NCBI GenBank assembly: GCA_021464245.1
Contig: JADCRB010000024.1
Location: forward strand, 181,681-245,680
Length of the DNA stretch: 64,000 bases
Reading direction: 5' to 3'
From: Carallia brachiata
Taxonomy: Eukaryota > Streptophyta > Magnoliopsida > Malpighiales > Rhizophoraceae
The notes beneath the pieces were generated by a model that saw only the letters and a program-made list of their open reading frames with translations, did not search any database and was not told the DNA's origin. Shown in pieces: positions 13,923 through 25,100 of the stretch (the first letter of the stretch is position 1; each line of letters begins with the position of its first letter). The position numbers and the translations under genes are program-made.

Positions 13923-16611
13923 TCACAATGCATTTATCATCCTCTTCATCTCAGCAGACCTCCTGGGATCTGGCTCTTCTATTGCTCTCTCAGTGAGCAC
14001 ATGTTTGATGCGACACATTGACTTCCTCACCTGAATAAGCTCGTTAACAAATATATATTATATATCAGTAGTGGGCACTAACAAGAAGATATAGGAACTG
14101 AAAACGCAATTTAACTCAAACAACAAGATATAACAGTTTTCTCAGACCCTGCTATCAATGCAAGGGTAGATAAGTAACCTCCATTTGAATTCCAAATGTA
14201 ATCAAAAGATCAGCATAAACATGCATTAAATAGTACTGGAATACCAAACAGAATTGAATAATTTTCCTGCCTAAAATATATTGTCTCTGCAATGTTCACA
14301 TATCGAAAATTGTTAGACTTGGGAGTTATGAGCAAAAGTTAATTACAGGCTGTATATGGCCAACCCAGCAGAAGCACAGAGCTGACAAAAGCGCTATGCC
14401 TAGTTCCCCTTAAGTTCACTGCACTCCAAGGTCAATTAAAGTAACGTTTACCAAGAAAGAGCTGGGTCTAAACATGATGTGCTGCACGGTATTTAAGGAA
14501 TTGTTTGGATACTCGAGAGTGCAGCTATTCCAAGTTTCAAGGGGAATGGAGGAAACCTTCAACTCTTAAACATTCCTTGTATGGCAACACAAATGATGAA
14601 TTTTTCATGTTAGTCAGACCGTTGCACAAAACTCATTGCTTTCAGCCACAGGGACAGTGCCCTGCTCTTTGCCTCTTAGTAAGGCACAAAAGAAGAATCT
14701 TTCCCACAAATCGGATCCTAGAAGAACATGGACGACATAGATAGCCTCATCAGATGTCATCACAGACAGGTCTGCAATTCTCTAGCTAAGAGGAAATTTC
14801 CGTACATCAATTAGCCATAATAAAACAAACGGGGGAGAAGTTTGTCTTTGGGTCCTCAAACCGTCATATCAGTATCAGATCACTACAGCAGAATAGATGA
14901 TCAATGTTGTAACTAATGATGAAAACTTATTTTTTAGAAAAAATATTTTACTAAGTGTGCAAAATCAATGGCAAAGGTGACACTGCAGGGTAATTTGTTT
15001 CAGTACATTAGAAAAGTACACTGCAGGGCAATTAACTAACACTCATTCTTTGGTTTTCTCACACACAACTCTTCATATTTCCATAGCTTGGCAAACGAGT
15101 ATAATTGGTTAGCTAGATATTCAATTAATGCCTATCTAAGGGAATGAACAGGCAATGCCATAGATAAGTGGTAAAAGGAAACCAATTTGAAAAGATGGGA
15201 GGAGAAGAGGGGCGAGGGGGAGAAGATGATGACTGAACGAGTGATTCAGTTCTTTGCTAACATGCATCTACTAGCTAACATCATATTAATTGTATGCACC
15301 AATCGCAATCTTGCTTCAGTGGCATAATGGTATACATGGAGTCCAACCATATATTGGTGGTAAAGGGCTATCATTTAAAACCAAGTGCTGAGAATAGCAG
15401 ATGGAAGCAAGCACATAATGTGAAAATAATCACACACTGTATTAAGCTGATGGCAAAGAAACTATGTTGCACCTTAGGTAAGCGCTCTGGATTGGGAAAT
15501 CGGAGGTTTTGGGCATGAAGCATCTGGCGTTGAGTCATCAGCATGTTTTTCTCCTTTAAAAGAACATACCAAAGCTTATGAAGATTGTCCCAAGACTTCA
15601 AGCGAGTTCAGAAGCTTTCCAGCTTCGACCTGCAGGAAATGTCTTCCAATAATTTTCTTTTACTCATGCATCAAACATTAATTTTGTTATCTACATCATT
15701 AACTAAACAGGATTATGAGCAAATAGCAGATCACCAGAAAGACAAGATATAAAATGGAAAAACAAAAAAAACTTAATCCCAAATAAAGTTGTGTTGGGCT
15801 CCAGGTTACCAAGAACAAAATAAAATACCAAAACAGGGTATTAAAAGATACAGAATGCCTTGTCTATTAAATTTAGAAGGAGAGAAACTCTATACAATCT
15901 ATCAACTTGGATAACAATGTATCAACTTAAATACACAGTTGAATCATGTGACAGGTCATCTAGTAACCTGTCTGCAACTAGAGATGGCTTTTCATTCCTC
16001 ATATCTTGGTGAGGAGAATCACTAGTCATAGACGGAGATGGAACCGGGAGTTTTCACGTGGGAAACAACAGCGTACAAAAATCAGAAAAATGCATATTTT
16101 TCCTTCTAAACATTGGTTACTTGCATTAACTTGTATGAAAGTGTTTGCCACAAAATTCTTTGACCATGAGCAAGATGCAGTACTGCATTTAAAGGGAAAT
16201 CAATAGCTTAATGTTCTCCCATATAAAGACAGGTTGCTGAAGGTTTAGGCAATTACAGTATGCTATCGACCCATTTGCTGATGTCCATTTTTGTTTTTCA
16301 TTCACAATGGAAAATTAGAGTATGTTAAATATTATCTTACATTTCTTCAAAAATCTATGCTAAAGAACCAAAAATTTTTCTAGCAACCCAATTAACTGCA
16401 GGATCTAAATTTATTTAAGCAAGCAAAAGGGCCATATGATACCATAGACAACAGGTTTAGCTTCATCTTGGCTCCTATCTGCCTCAAAGAACTCCTCAAG
16501 GGGGTTTTTCGCAAAGCTCACAGTGGCAGCACTAGCCGCAGTATTGGAAGCGGAACTTTCAGATTTGGCAGCAGCAAAGAGTGCTCTCCCAATAAATCTT
16601 CTAATAAGCAT
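13923..16611 (-). CDS. Mitochondrial large-subunit ribosomal protein uL29m (L29/L47 family), frameshifted
   Basis: Nuclear-encoded protein of the mitochondrial 50S-type subunit. Matches the plant L47/L29 family in length (144 aa after frame repair) and motifs. Three coding exons: 16611-16443, 15629-15473, 14030-13923. The basic, alanine-rich N-terminus (MLIRRFIGRALFAAAKS) looks like a mitochondrial presequence. Then come NPLEEFFEADRSQDE, LKSWDNLHKLWYVLLKEKN, QRQMLHAQN and PNPERLPK, ending RRSAEMKRMINAL. The frame breaks near 15604: GAACTCGCTTGAAG lacks one C relative to the E-L-R-L-K-S reading, giving a stop at TGA. Splice phases are otherwise consistent. An in-frame upstream ATG (16755) gives an unlikely hydrophobic extension, so 16611 is preferred by family N-terminus. 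Confidence 0.93.
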
Positions 16612-16775
16612 GACTAAAGAGTTTTCTGCATAATAGCGTGAGCAAAGGATATCAATAAACAGGAAGAAAAAAAACACAAGTATGGAAAATGAATTCATAC
16701 TAAACTGTGCAACACAATAAACAAGCCCTCTGCCAAGGGAAGTACTGAAGCACACAAACTTCTAATATATATACA

Positions 16776-17412
16776 AACAAGTACACTTGCATTGTCCCTC
16801 AGCCAGCAAACACTTACTTAACCTTCAGAAACTGCTCCATTGCTCTTGTGTACACAATATAAACCATTAAAAAGCAATTTTTTTTTTTGGCTAAAACTAC
16901 GAAGTGATTCCACACCATGTACACCTTTCTTTTACTTCCCTTGTTTCCCCTTATTTTCAGATTTAGGTATGAAAAAAGGAATAATCCTTCAATGTTTCTC
17001 TCAAATGCCCAAAAGTAAGAATGGACCAGATTAGGTTTCTGCCAATAGAATCAATACAGAAGCAGTAAGAATGCAGGCTTGATAAATCTTTTTGCTATAA
17101 CACTATTCAAAATAAGCACATACACGTAGAAACCCTTGTCATAGAGCAGAAACATTCCAGATTACCTACCTTAAAATGTCAAGAAAAAGAAAAACCAACT
17201 AAAGTAAACCAATGTTGGATATCCATACAGACAATTAGTCGACCCCCTTATTCTGCTTCCCAAACTCAAAAGTCAAAACAGAAACATCAATGACTATATT
17301 GATTAGAAAAATACGTGTAAATAAATGTACATATATTTGCATATACACACACCCAAAAACACATCAGATCATAAGTAAGAGGAAATGGTAGAATTTCTCA
17401 AAGGAAAGCCAA
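16776..17412 (-). pseudogene. Decayed duplicate of exon 1 + intron 1 of the 74-aa protein gene
   Basis: Sequence from about 16776 to 17412 aligns by eye along its length, with gaps, to 49361-50062. Shared anchors include AACAAGTACACTTGCATTG, CTCTCAAATGCCCAAAA, TAGGTTTCTGC and AATCAATACAGAAGCAG. The copied exon 1 (about 17361-17412) has lost its ATG (TTG) and a base, so it cannot encode the protein. No counterpart of exons 2-3 was found here. The block sits just upstream of the uL29m start, inside its probable leader. Confidence 0.75.
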
Positions 17413-17987
17413 CTTTTTTCCATTTTCTTTTCTTTTTTTTCTCCAGAGGGTCATGCAGCCATACAGCAAGATCAAAAATAGTGGGTTATTAGCAATCGAA
17501 GTCTCTCTCAAGGACCAGTCCCACATTGCAATTACACAAATTTTCATGGATCCCTCCTATTTCATTACATCTCTACTCTTCCCCATAATAATTGTCAAAA
17601 TTAGCCAAGGCAAAGGTGTGCGTCGTAATGGAGATTCCAAAGTGTTCTCACCCCACCCCCATCACTGATGGGTAGGAGTTTTGGACCGAAATTCCGGTCC
17701 CGCCCCACAGCCAACCTAGACTTGCATTCTTCCCAAAAAAGCATCATCAAGCATGATTTTAGAAATGCAAAGGATTAAACCCCGAGTTCTCCTCCCAGTT
17801 AAAACCACAAAAAAAGAGCAAGAACACAAGAATCACCAAGAAACTGTCAAAATTGAAGGGGAAAGAAAAAAGTTGTACGTTGTATACAGCAATGCACAAG
17901 TTAAAAACAAAACCAACAGAAACAAAAGTAAAAAAAAAAAAAAATTCATTTCAGCAGAATGTTTTTTTTCCTGACGGGAGGTATTCC

Positions 17988-18005
17988 CACACGCTATTGC
18001 GTGTG
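17988..18005. repeat. Small perfect hairpin, 7-bp stem
   Basis: CACACGC, loop TATT, GCGTGTG. It lies in a short GC-rich island (about 17970-18045) inside AT-rich DNA upstream of uL29m. Function unknown. Confidence 0.4.
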
Positions 18006-18234
18006 AGCCTATTCCCGCTCGCGATACTGAGGCTGCCGCTTCGACCAAGAAAGAAAGCAAGAAGACATGAATTACCAAGAATCAGTCAGATTTTAAATTA
18101 AAAAAAAAAAAAAGAAAGAACGCGTTAAGGAAGAAGTCAATATTCGAATCACTAAAGTAGTAGTAATACGAAAAGAATTTCCAAGAAATGGCCAAAATCA
18201 AAGATCAAGAAAGGAAACAAGAACAAATGGAATT

Positions 18235-18390
18235 ACCAAGAAACTGTGAAAATACAAGCCAAGTCCCCTATTCTTTGAAAAGATTCGCGAGCGGCGCATG
18301 AACGGCGGCGACGCCAGATCGACGTTCGATTTCCGCAGCTCCCCGCCTCGGCGTCTCTGCTGGAAGAGCCGAATGTAGGGTTTTTGGGGT
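18235..18390 (-). promoter_or_regulatory. Possible 5' leader/promoter of uL29m, with telobox
   Basis: GC-rich stretch read on the minus strand, with a telobox AAACCCTA at 18383-18376, a common element in plant ribosomal protein gene promoters. TTCTTG/GTAATTCC near 18235 could be a splice donor of a leader intron running to just upstream of the 16611 start. No leader exon could be proved. The upstream GC-rich stretch and telobox are seen; the link to uL29m is inferred. Confidence 0.35.
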
Positions 18391-18721
18391 TTGAATGGAG
18401 AAGTAAAGAATGGACCGTGTGATGTTACGGGCCTTAGTTTGGGTGCAAGCCCAGTATTGGCCCATCAATATCTGGGCTTGTGCGAAATTTTATATGGGCT
18501 TTGCTCTGTTCCTTAGTTTGTCAGGCTTCACAAATATTAAAAAAAAAAAAAAAGAGAAGGCAGCCCAATTGAACTATATATGCCTTGATGGGCTCGGACC
18601 AGCTATCTAATTTGGGTCTTAATCTGCCGCTGTCGACATGAAAACTTAAGTTGATCCATCAATTAATACATCTCCACCTCCTGTCAGCTATCTTCCCCTT
18701 ATACATATACATGAATTATGA

Positions 18722-18861
18722 GAGCACGGGAAATAGTACGAGTGGTCGGAACAACAGCTCTGACCAGTTACGTGAGAGTTCGAACTCTTATTTAATAGTT
18801 TATGTTTCTCCACCCCTGCTCTTTTGAGGAGCCTCCAAATCACTAGGGTAGCTGATCAAAT
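18722..18861 (+). mobile_element. tRNA-derived SINE
   Basis: A-box-like TACGAGTGGTCGG and B-box-like GAGAGTTCGAACTC, followed by about 75 bp of body. It is flanked by a 17-bp target duplication ATATAYATGAATTATGA at 18705-18721 and 18862-18878, 16 of 17 identical. It differs in sequence from the 1180 and 39750 SINEs, so it is another family. Confidence 0.8.
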
Positions 18862-19739
18862 ATATATATGAATTATGATTGTTATCAAAGGCTAAAAAAA
18901 TTAATACATCCCAATGATATTACTTGAGAAGAAAATTTTGTTTATATTCTTCTAAGATATTTTAGTAGTTATAATTTAAATTTTTATTTTTAAAATTATA
19001 AAAAAGGGGATGAGATTTATGGAGAAAGATGAAGTGAGAAATTATCAAATTGTGTTACTTATGTCTCGTATGCCTCCTAATAGATGAAAAAAAAAAGCTT
19101 TTCTCAAAAGGAACAAATGATCTTATTAATGTCTATTAGCTAATTAGACCAACTTACACGCTTAGACCCCTTAAAACAGAACAATGTTTACACTAGTGCT
19201 AATTTATTTACTAAGTCTAATTAGAAAGTTCAGGAATTTTAAATCTAAATTTCCACCAACAAAATGTTAATTAGTTTTAATTCGAATAAAAAGAAAATTC
19301 GTAGGTCTCATGCAATCCACAACTGCCTGTTGTACGGCTAACTAGAATCTAGAATGGTGAGCCTCTTTCCTTTGGTTAACTTTCACCGGTTGCCATTGGA
19401 TCACGCGTTTTCCTTTTGTGAAAATCGATAAAACCAACGAGAAACAACTAGTTTAAGGTAAAGTATAGTAAACTAAGTAACTAACACATCAATATTGTGT
19501 TTGGAGTGGAAAGAATAGAGGAGAAAGAAAATTATGGTGAAATCTGATTTTCGTCCATTCCGAGAGCGGGGGCAGAAAGGAGGGAAAGAAAGACTGGCGA
19601 AAGTGAGAGGAAAATGTACAAATTCCGTACTATACGTTTTTCCTTTCCAAATTGGGTTGATACAGTAAAATGACTCAAAAACCCTCACCACATCGTTCTG
19701 AAGCACTGAGAAAAGAGAAGGGACTCGCCAGACATCTGA

Positions 19740-20582
19740 TCCCAGATTCCCCTTTGGATTGAGTTTTCAAATCAGATTCAAATCAGTTTGCTATAGCTCT
19801 AGATGTTGCCATTAGATTTTTTGAGAAGAAGGCTTGTATCTTGTTTTGGTCGTGACCGTCTCCATTCTTCAAGAAAAGGGCCGATTGTTCTGTTTTCATC
19901 CTCTCTCTCGCGCTCTCTCTCTTTCTCTCTAGAGCCTAAAGCAGACCCAGATGGATTATTTGAGGTGAGCCATGATTTTTAAAATTAATTTCGTTGGGTT
20001 TATTTTCAAAGTCGTTTTTTTTTTTGGGTTGGGGTTTGAGAGCACGATAGATTGTGATTTTTAAAAAAAAAAAATTCTTGTGATAGGGATAGTTGTTGCC
20101 TCTCTCTTTCTTAAAGTGATGAACCTGAAGATTTGTGAAACCGGCGAAATGGTTTGTAAGTCGTAGAATAATTTATGTTTTGGGACATATTAAATGGTTT
20201 TTTTTTTTGGTTCCTTTTCAAGAGATTTGCTAGTTCTAGTTCAAGAATCTTAACCAAGAAATTGCATACATGCTCTGTTAATTCTACTAGAACAAGTAAT
20301 AAGAGACAAGAGAGAGAATGGGAAAGAAGTTGGAAATCTGCCAGCCAGAGGTGATTGAGGGTTCATGGTGCTACTGATACAACTCTGATCTCATCTTTAG
20401 TTCAGAAAAATTATGGATTAATAAGGTTAGTTTTTGCCTCTCTCTTTTTCGGTTTAAGATAAAGGTTAAATTAAGATAAAGCTTTCTATAAGACTTGTAT
20501 AAGCGTGCATTTGGCAGTTATTTGTGCAATATGTCTTTTTGGGTGATTGTGGTTGAAGCCGGTGGACTTGTAAAAATTGCAG
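19740..20582 (+). other. Leader-like region upstream of the PH-domain exon fragment
   Basis: CT-rich leader-like sequence (about 19880-19935) ends with ATGGATTATTTGAG/GTGAGCC near 19951-19970, which looks like a short first exon and donor. No coding exon with family resemblance lies between it and 20583. It may be the abandoned promoter and leader of the gene whose fragment follows. Confidence 0.3.
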
Positions 20583-20668
20583 GCAATTTTGGCTATGAAG
20601 AAGGGTGCACATATTTTGAAGATAGAAGACGAGGGAAACCCAATTTTTGTCCTTTCAAGCTTTCCATG
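20583..20668 (+). pseudogene. Isolated exon of an RCC1/PH/FYVE (PRAF-type) gene, broken
   Basis: Bounded by AG (20581-20582) and GT (20669-20670). It reads AILAMKKGAHILK, then after one missing base near 20621 continues RRRGKPNFCPFKLS. This is the start of the PH domain of plant RCC1-FYVE (PRAF) proteins, which normally reads ALKKGA-LLKYGRRGKPKFCPFRLS. The rest of that roughly 1000-residue protein is absent from the window. A LINE remnant follows 440 bp downstream. Likely a truncated gene relic. Confidence 0.65.
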
Positions 20669-21059
20669 GTAACTTCATTTTTTTCTATTTGATATGAAGT
20701 TGGAATCTTTATGCAGATATGTCAGTTCTATTCTACGTTGCTGATTAGTAATTTCTTTTTTTAATTATGCTAATTGATTGTACCAACTACATGTTTCTTT
20801 CCATTACAACTTCTTTTATATCTAAGAAGATGAAGATTAGATGCTGCTCTTTTTTCCAAAAAAAAAAAAAACAATTTATTGTTTAATTCTTCTTACATGG
20901 GGCCAGCTTTGTTGATTGCTGTATGAATCCCGAAACCAGTTCCTCTGCCACTAAAAACTAGTCTTTAACAGCATGAATAGGTCTATTTCCATGGAGAGAC
21001 ACATTTAGATTTTATTCTTTATTATTATTATTATTATTATATGTTCTCCCTAAGATAAG

Positions 21060-22130
21060 TTGAAGAGGAGTTAGTGGTCATAACAATGGAAGAGTTCATG
21101 ATCCTGGCTTGACCCTTGCTCTTCCTTCCTGTAGTGTGTATGTTTGTATTGTACTTTGTAAATTCCCCTGTAACTGCACAAATGCTTTAGTTTGGCGTGT
21201 GACTTGGGGTTCACTCCCAACGCAAGGCAATTTGCAGAAGAGAAGAGTAGTGCAGGATAGCCTTTGTCTGGTTTGTGGAAGGGAAGAGGAAACGGTAGAG
21301 CATATGCTCTTTTTTTGTGAGCATGCCAAGGTTACATGGTTCTCTGGGCCTCTGTGTTATTCTCCATCCTGTGTGGGTTTCCCTTCCTTTCAAATCTGGT
21401 GGGACTCTATGACAGCTCTAACCAAAGAGTCCAGGGAACATCTATTGCTGTAAAAAATAAGCAATTTCCTATTGGTACATTTGGATCACGAGAAATGCAG
21501 TAATTATAGAACAAGAAGACGCAAATCTGCAAACCACCTTGAAGCGCATCTCATCTGAGATTTGGGATTTGCAGGCTACAATGGAGAATACAACAGTTGG
21601 AGATCCCTTGCCATGCAATTCACCAGCAGGATGGATTCCCCCTCCCCAGGGGTCTCTAAAAATCAATGTGGATGCATCCTTTGAGGCCAAAACGAGGAGA
21701 GGAAGCATTGCCATAATTTGTCGTAACTCTAAAGGCAAGTTGATTGATGGGAGAACAAAAGGAAAGCTATTCAGATCAGCACTTGCTGCGGAAGCTATTG
21801 CATTAAGAGAAGCAACTGAAGTTGCCATGTCCAGAAGGGAGCAGCCAATAATCTTAGAAACGGACTCAGAGATAGCATTCAAAGCTGTTAACAATACTTC
21901 CTTTGTGTGCCCTTTGGAAATTGCTAATGCAGTTAAAGACATCAAAAGGATATTAGGCTGTGGAGCAAATATTTGTTGTCGCCATATTAGAAGAAACGCT
22001 AATCTTGCAGCCGATTGGGTGGCCAAGCAGGTGAGGAATCTTTCTTGCCCCCTGGATTGGATCACCCATCCCCCTCCCCAGTTAGTTAAACTCTTATGTA
22101 ATGACTTGGTTATGTAATGAAATGATCTTG
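21060..22130 (+). mobile_element. 5'-truncated LINE remnant: zinc-binding RT domain plus RNase H
   Basis: The 21109-21453 frame holds the zf-RVT motif found after plant LINE reverse transcriptases (VWRVTWGSLPTQGNL, CLVCGREEETVEHMLFFC). After a stop and a frame slip near 21453-21480, the reading resumes YWYIWITRNAVIIEQEDA and runs into an RVT_3-type RNase H domain to 22117. RNase H acidic residues are all present: NVDAS, AAEAIAL, LETDSE, NLAADWVAKQ. The upstream reverse transcriptase and endonuclease are missing. Found as a dead 3' end; no target duplication identified. Confidence 0.88.
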
Positions 22131-25100
22131 TCTTGTGTTCAAAAAGAACTTGGTCTATTAGCTTCTTACTTAATCAACAACAGTAAATTCAGTGTCTGTT
22201 TTTTGACCATTGGGTTAACAACTTTGCTTCTCTCTTTCGTATCTAAATTAAAGAAAAGGAAAGAGAATTGCAAGAGAGGCTGATAGTTTAGAGAGGTTTC
22301 CGGCATCTGAGGAAGTGGCGATGAGTCTTTGATGTTGGACGTTGATTAATATGTAAAATAATTTTTTTTGTGGATTTTGTTTGCCCGGATAACTGTAAAG
22401 AATAGATGGAGACCCTTGATAAATTGCTCCTTTTGTTTTTTTTTTCTTAGAAATGTCTGAATGTGCTGCTAGACAAAGTTGGACCAGTGATGTTTTTCAT
22501 TCTTCGAAATTGAACTTAACCCGTTAAAATAATAACCCATGTCGTTAACCGTTCTAAAAGATAACATTTTAAGATTTCTCTCCATAAACACGAATGACTT
22601 TCTAGTACATAAGTAACACAATATACAAGGTCTTTTAATTATACATTAATTTGATTTGGGAGTATAATTATCGTTTGTAGTTAAAAAACTTTTTCATCTC
22701 TCCTTTTTTTTCATATCGAAACAAATTATTATTTTCTCTCTACTTTTTTTTCTCACATTTTTCTTGTCATTCCGAATGATATAAGAGAAAATTAGATTCT
22801 CTCATTCTACTTTATTTCTCACCAATTTATTTATCTTCACTTTCTCTCCTCTTTCTCTTCATATCCAAATAAATTATTATTTTCTCTCTACTTTCTTTTC
22901 TCATATTTCTCTTGTTATTATAAATAATATAAAAGAAAATTAAATTCTCTATCTCCACTTTCTTTCTCACTATTTTCTTTCTCTTCACTTTCTCTCTCTA
23001 CCCCTTTTACACTCTAAGGAAGATAAAAAAGGAGAAAAAAAAAGAATATAGAATATGGGGATTTCATATTATTTTACTTAACCATATATGTGTATGATCC
23101 ATGTGTTATTTTTCCTTCCCAATTCCAAAAAAAAAAAAAAAAAAGAATGGAGAAATGGCAGTTGGGTAACTAATTAAGCACTACATGCAATACTCTTCTA
23201 CTGGTGGTTGGTGTTTTCTCTGGTACAATCCAAAAATTACGGCAGACAACAAAATAGGGACATCCATGAACTACAAATTTAAAAGCAGATCCATGCAATG
23301 CAAGGAAAAGGGAGAGGCCAACCACTCTGTCCAAAGTGGTCCTGTAGCAAAGCAAAGCGAAAGGTATAGAACTCAAGAAAAAAAAATTAAAAATTTGATA
23401 AAAAAAAAACCTTATCACTAGAATCAAAAAGGCCAGAGAATTTTGGTAAAGTTGTGGTCCTGCAGTGGAAGTTAGGCGATAGGACTTATAAGCATCCTCT
23501 AAATGAATGAAAGCAGCGCCCACGTTGTGTCTCTTTTGTTTTCTTCTCCATGCACTTTTTCCTTTCTTCTCTCCGTTTTCCTCTTTTTTTTTTTTTAACA
23601 ATAAAAAAATACATAATAAATATATTATTCATCATACTTTTTTTTATCATAACACACATTTATTCAATTTCTTTTATGAAGAGAACCTATTATTGAAGTA
23701 TTATTGGATCTAAATAAGTCTCCCTTATACTTAATTAAGATGTTAATGAGTATAAAATTGAATACTATATTTCTACATAAATCCTTATAAACAAACTCAA
23801 ATTTAAGTCAAAATGATAAAAACACGTCGAATCGTCGAATCATCATTAAACTACTACCTCTTAGAGTCTCCCTTTTCCTTAACCCCATTACTTTCAATGA
23901 TATTCACGATCACCCATTTCTCTTTATGATATCTGCATCACTTTTATTGTATGGCTTTGCCACTGCGCCCTCCTTTTCTTATTCACAACCCGGTGATTGA
24001 GTTTTCGTGGATTTGGAATTGATTTTTTTATCTTTTTCCTTTTGGTTCCCAGCTAATACAATTTAGACAAGTTTCCAATCACAAACAAAAGCTTACGTCG
24101 TATTCTAAGTTGCCCAACAAAATGACAAGCTTTAGTGGCTCCTTCCCTTACAAAATTGCAAAGAATAATTTCCCTTTAATTTTACCTTTCACAAATGAGC
24201 CCACGGACCAATCAATAGCTCCAACTAACACAATATAGCATTAGCATAATTGCCACAATAATGCACCTTAGAGAAAGTTATTGGATAATATCGTAGTTTG
24301 CAGAGTTGTGTCTGAGTGTCTCTTTCTCAATTTTAATGATAATTTGCCATTATCAATAATTATTTAGCTCTCTGTTGCTGTACTAGAATAAAAAAAACAA
24401 AATTATTTAGCTCTTATTTGTCACCAAATACAAAATTAGAGTAAGATCTTGAGTTTGATTACAGATGTCACTCATATATATTGTTAATTCCCTCGTACTC
24501 AATTCAACAAAAGCAAAAAGAATAATTATTTAGCTTAAACTGCCAACTGTTCCACTAATTCCTTTGATCATTCTTTAAATTTGTAAAGCTTGCTACTGAT
24601 AGAATAATTAGTCCATCTTATGTAAACGAAAAACATGCACACATTTTTAGCAACTCAGAATGGAAACCCTATGAGCTAAAATTATTTGTTCTTTAATTAA
24701 AACCCTTAAGAAAAGGTCTGATATGCTGTTCAACCTTGAAAGTAAAAGAAAACAGAAGTGTCATGTTCAAGAAAAGGTTAAGAACTCCCTATCCTCACTT
24801 AATTACCAACAATAAGCGGACATAAAACTAGACGTCTCCATCTGATGTTGAGCCTCGCATATAAGGTCAGAATCTTGGTCAGAATACCGTTAGACTCAGG
24901 CTTGAATTAGTCTTTAAAATATTTTCAAAATACTGGCTTTTTTTTTTTTTTTTCTTTTTAAGAGGCTTGTTGAATATGAGTTGTGAGATATATAAAAAAA
25001 TAATTTTTATTATTTTTATAAAATTCACAGGCTTATTCTCAGAATTATAATTTAAAATTATTAAAATGAAATTCTTAAGTATTAATCATTGAGGTGTCCA

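Noticed and set aside
14505..14744. 79-codon plus-strand frame
   Set aside because: Lies in the uL29m intron; no family resemblance.
23170..23601. 143-codon minus-strand open frame
   Set aside because: No recognised motif, low-complexity Phe-rich middle, K-rich start from a poly-T run, no clear splice or promoter context.
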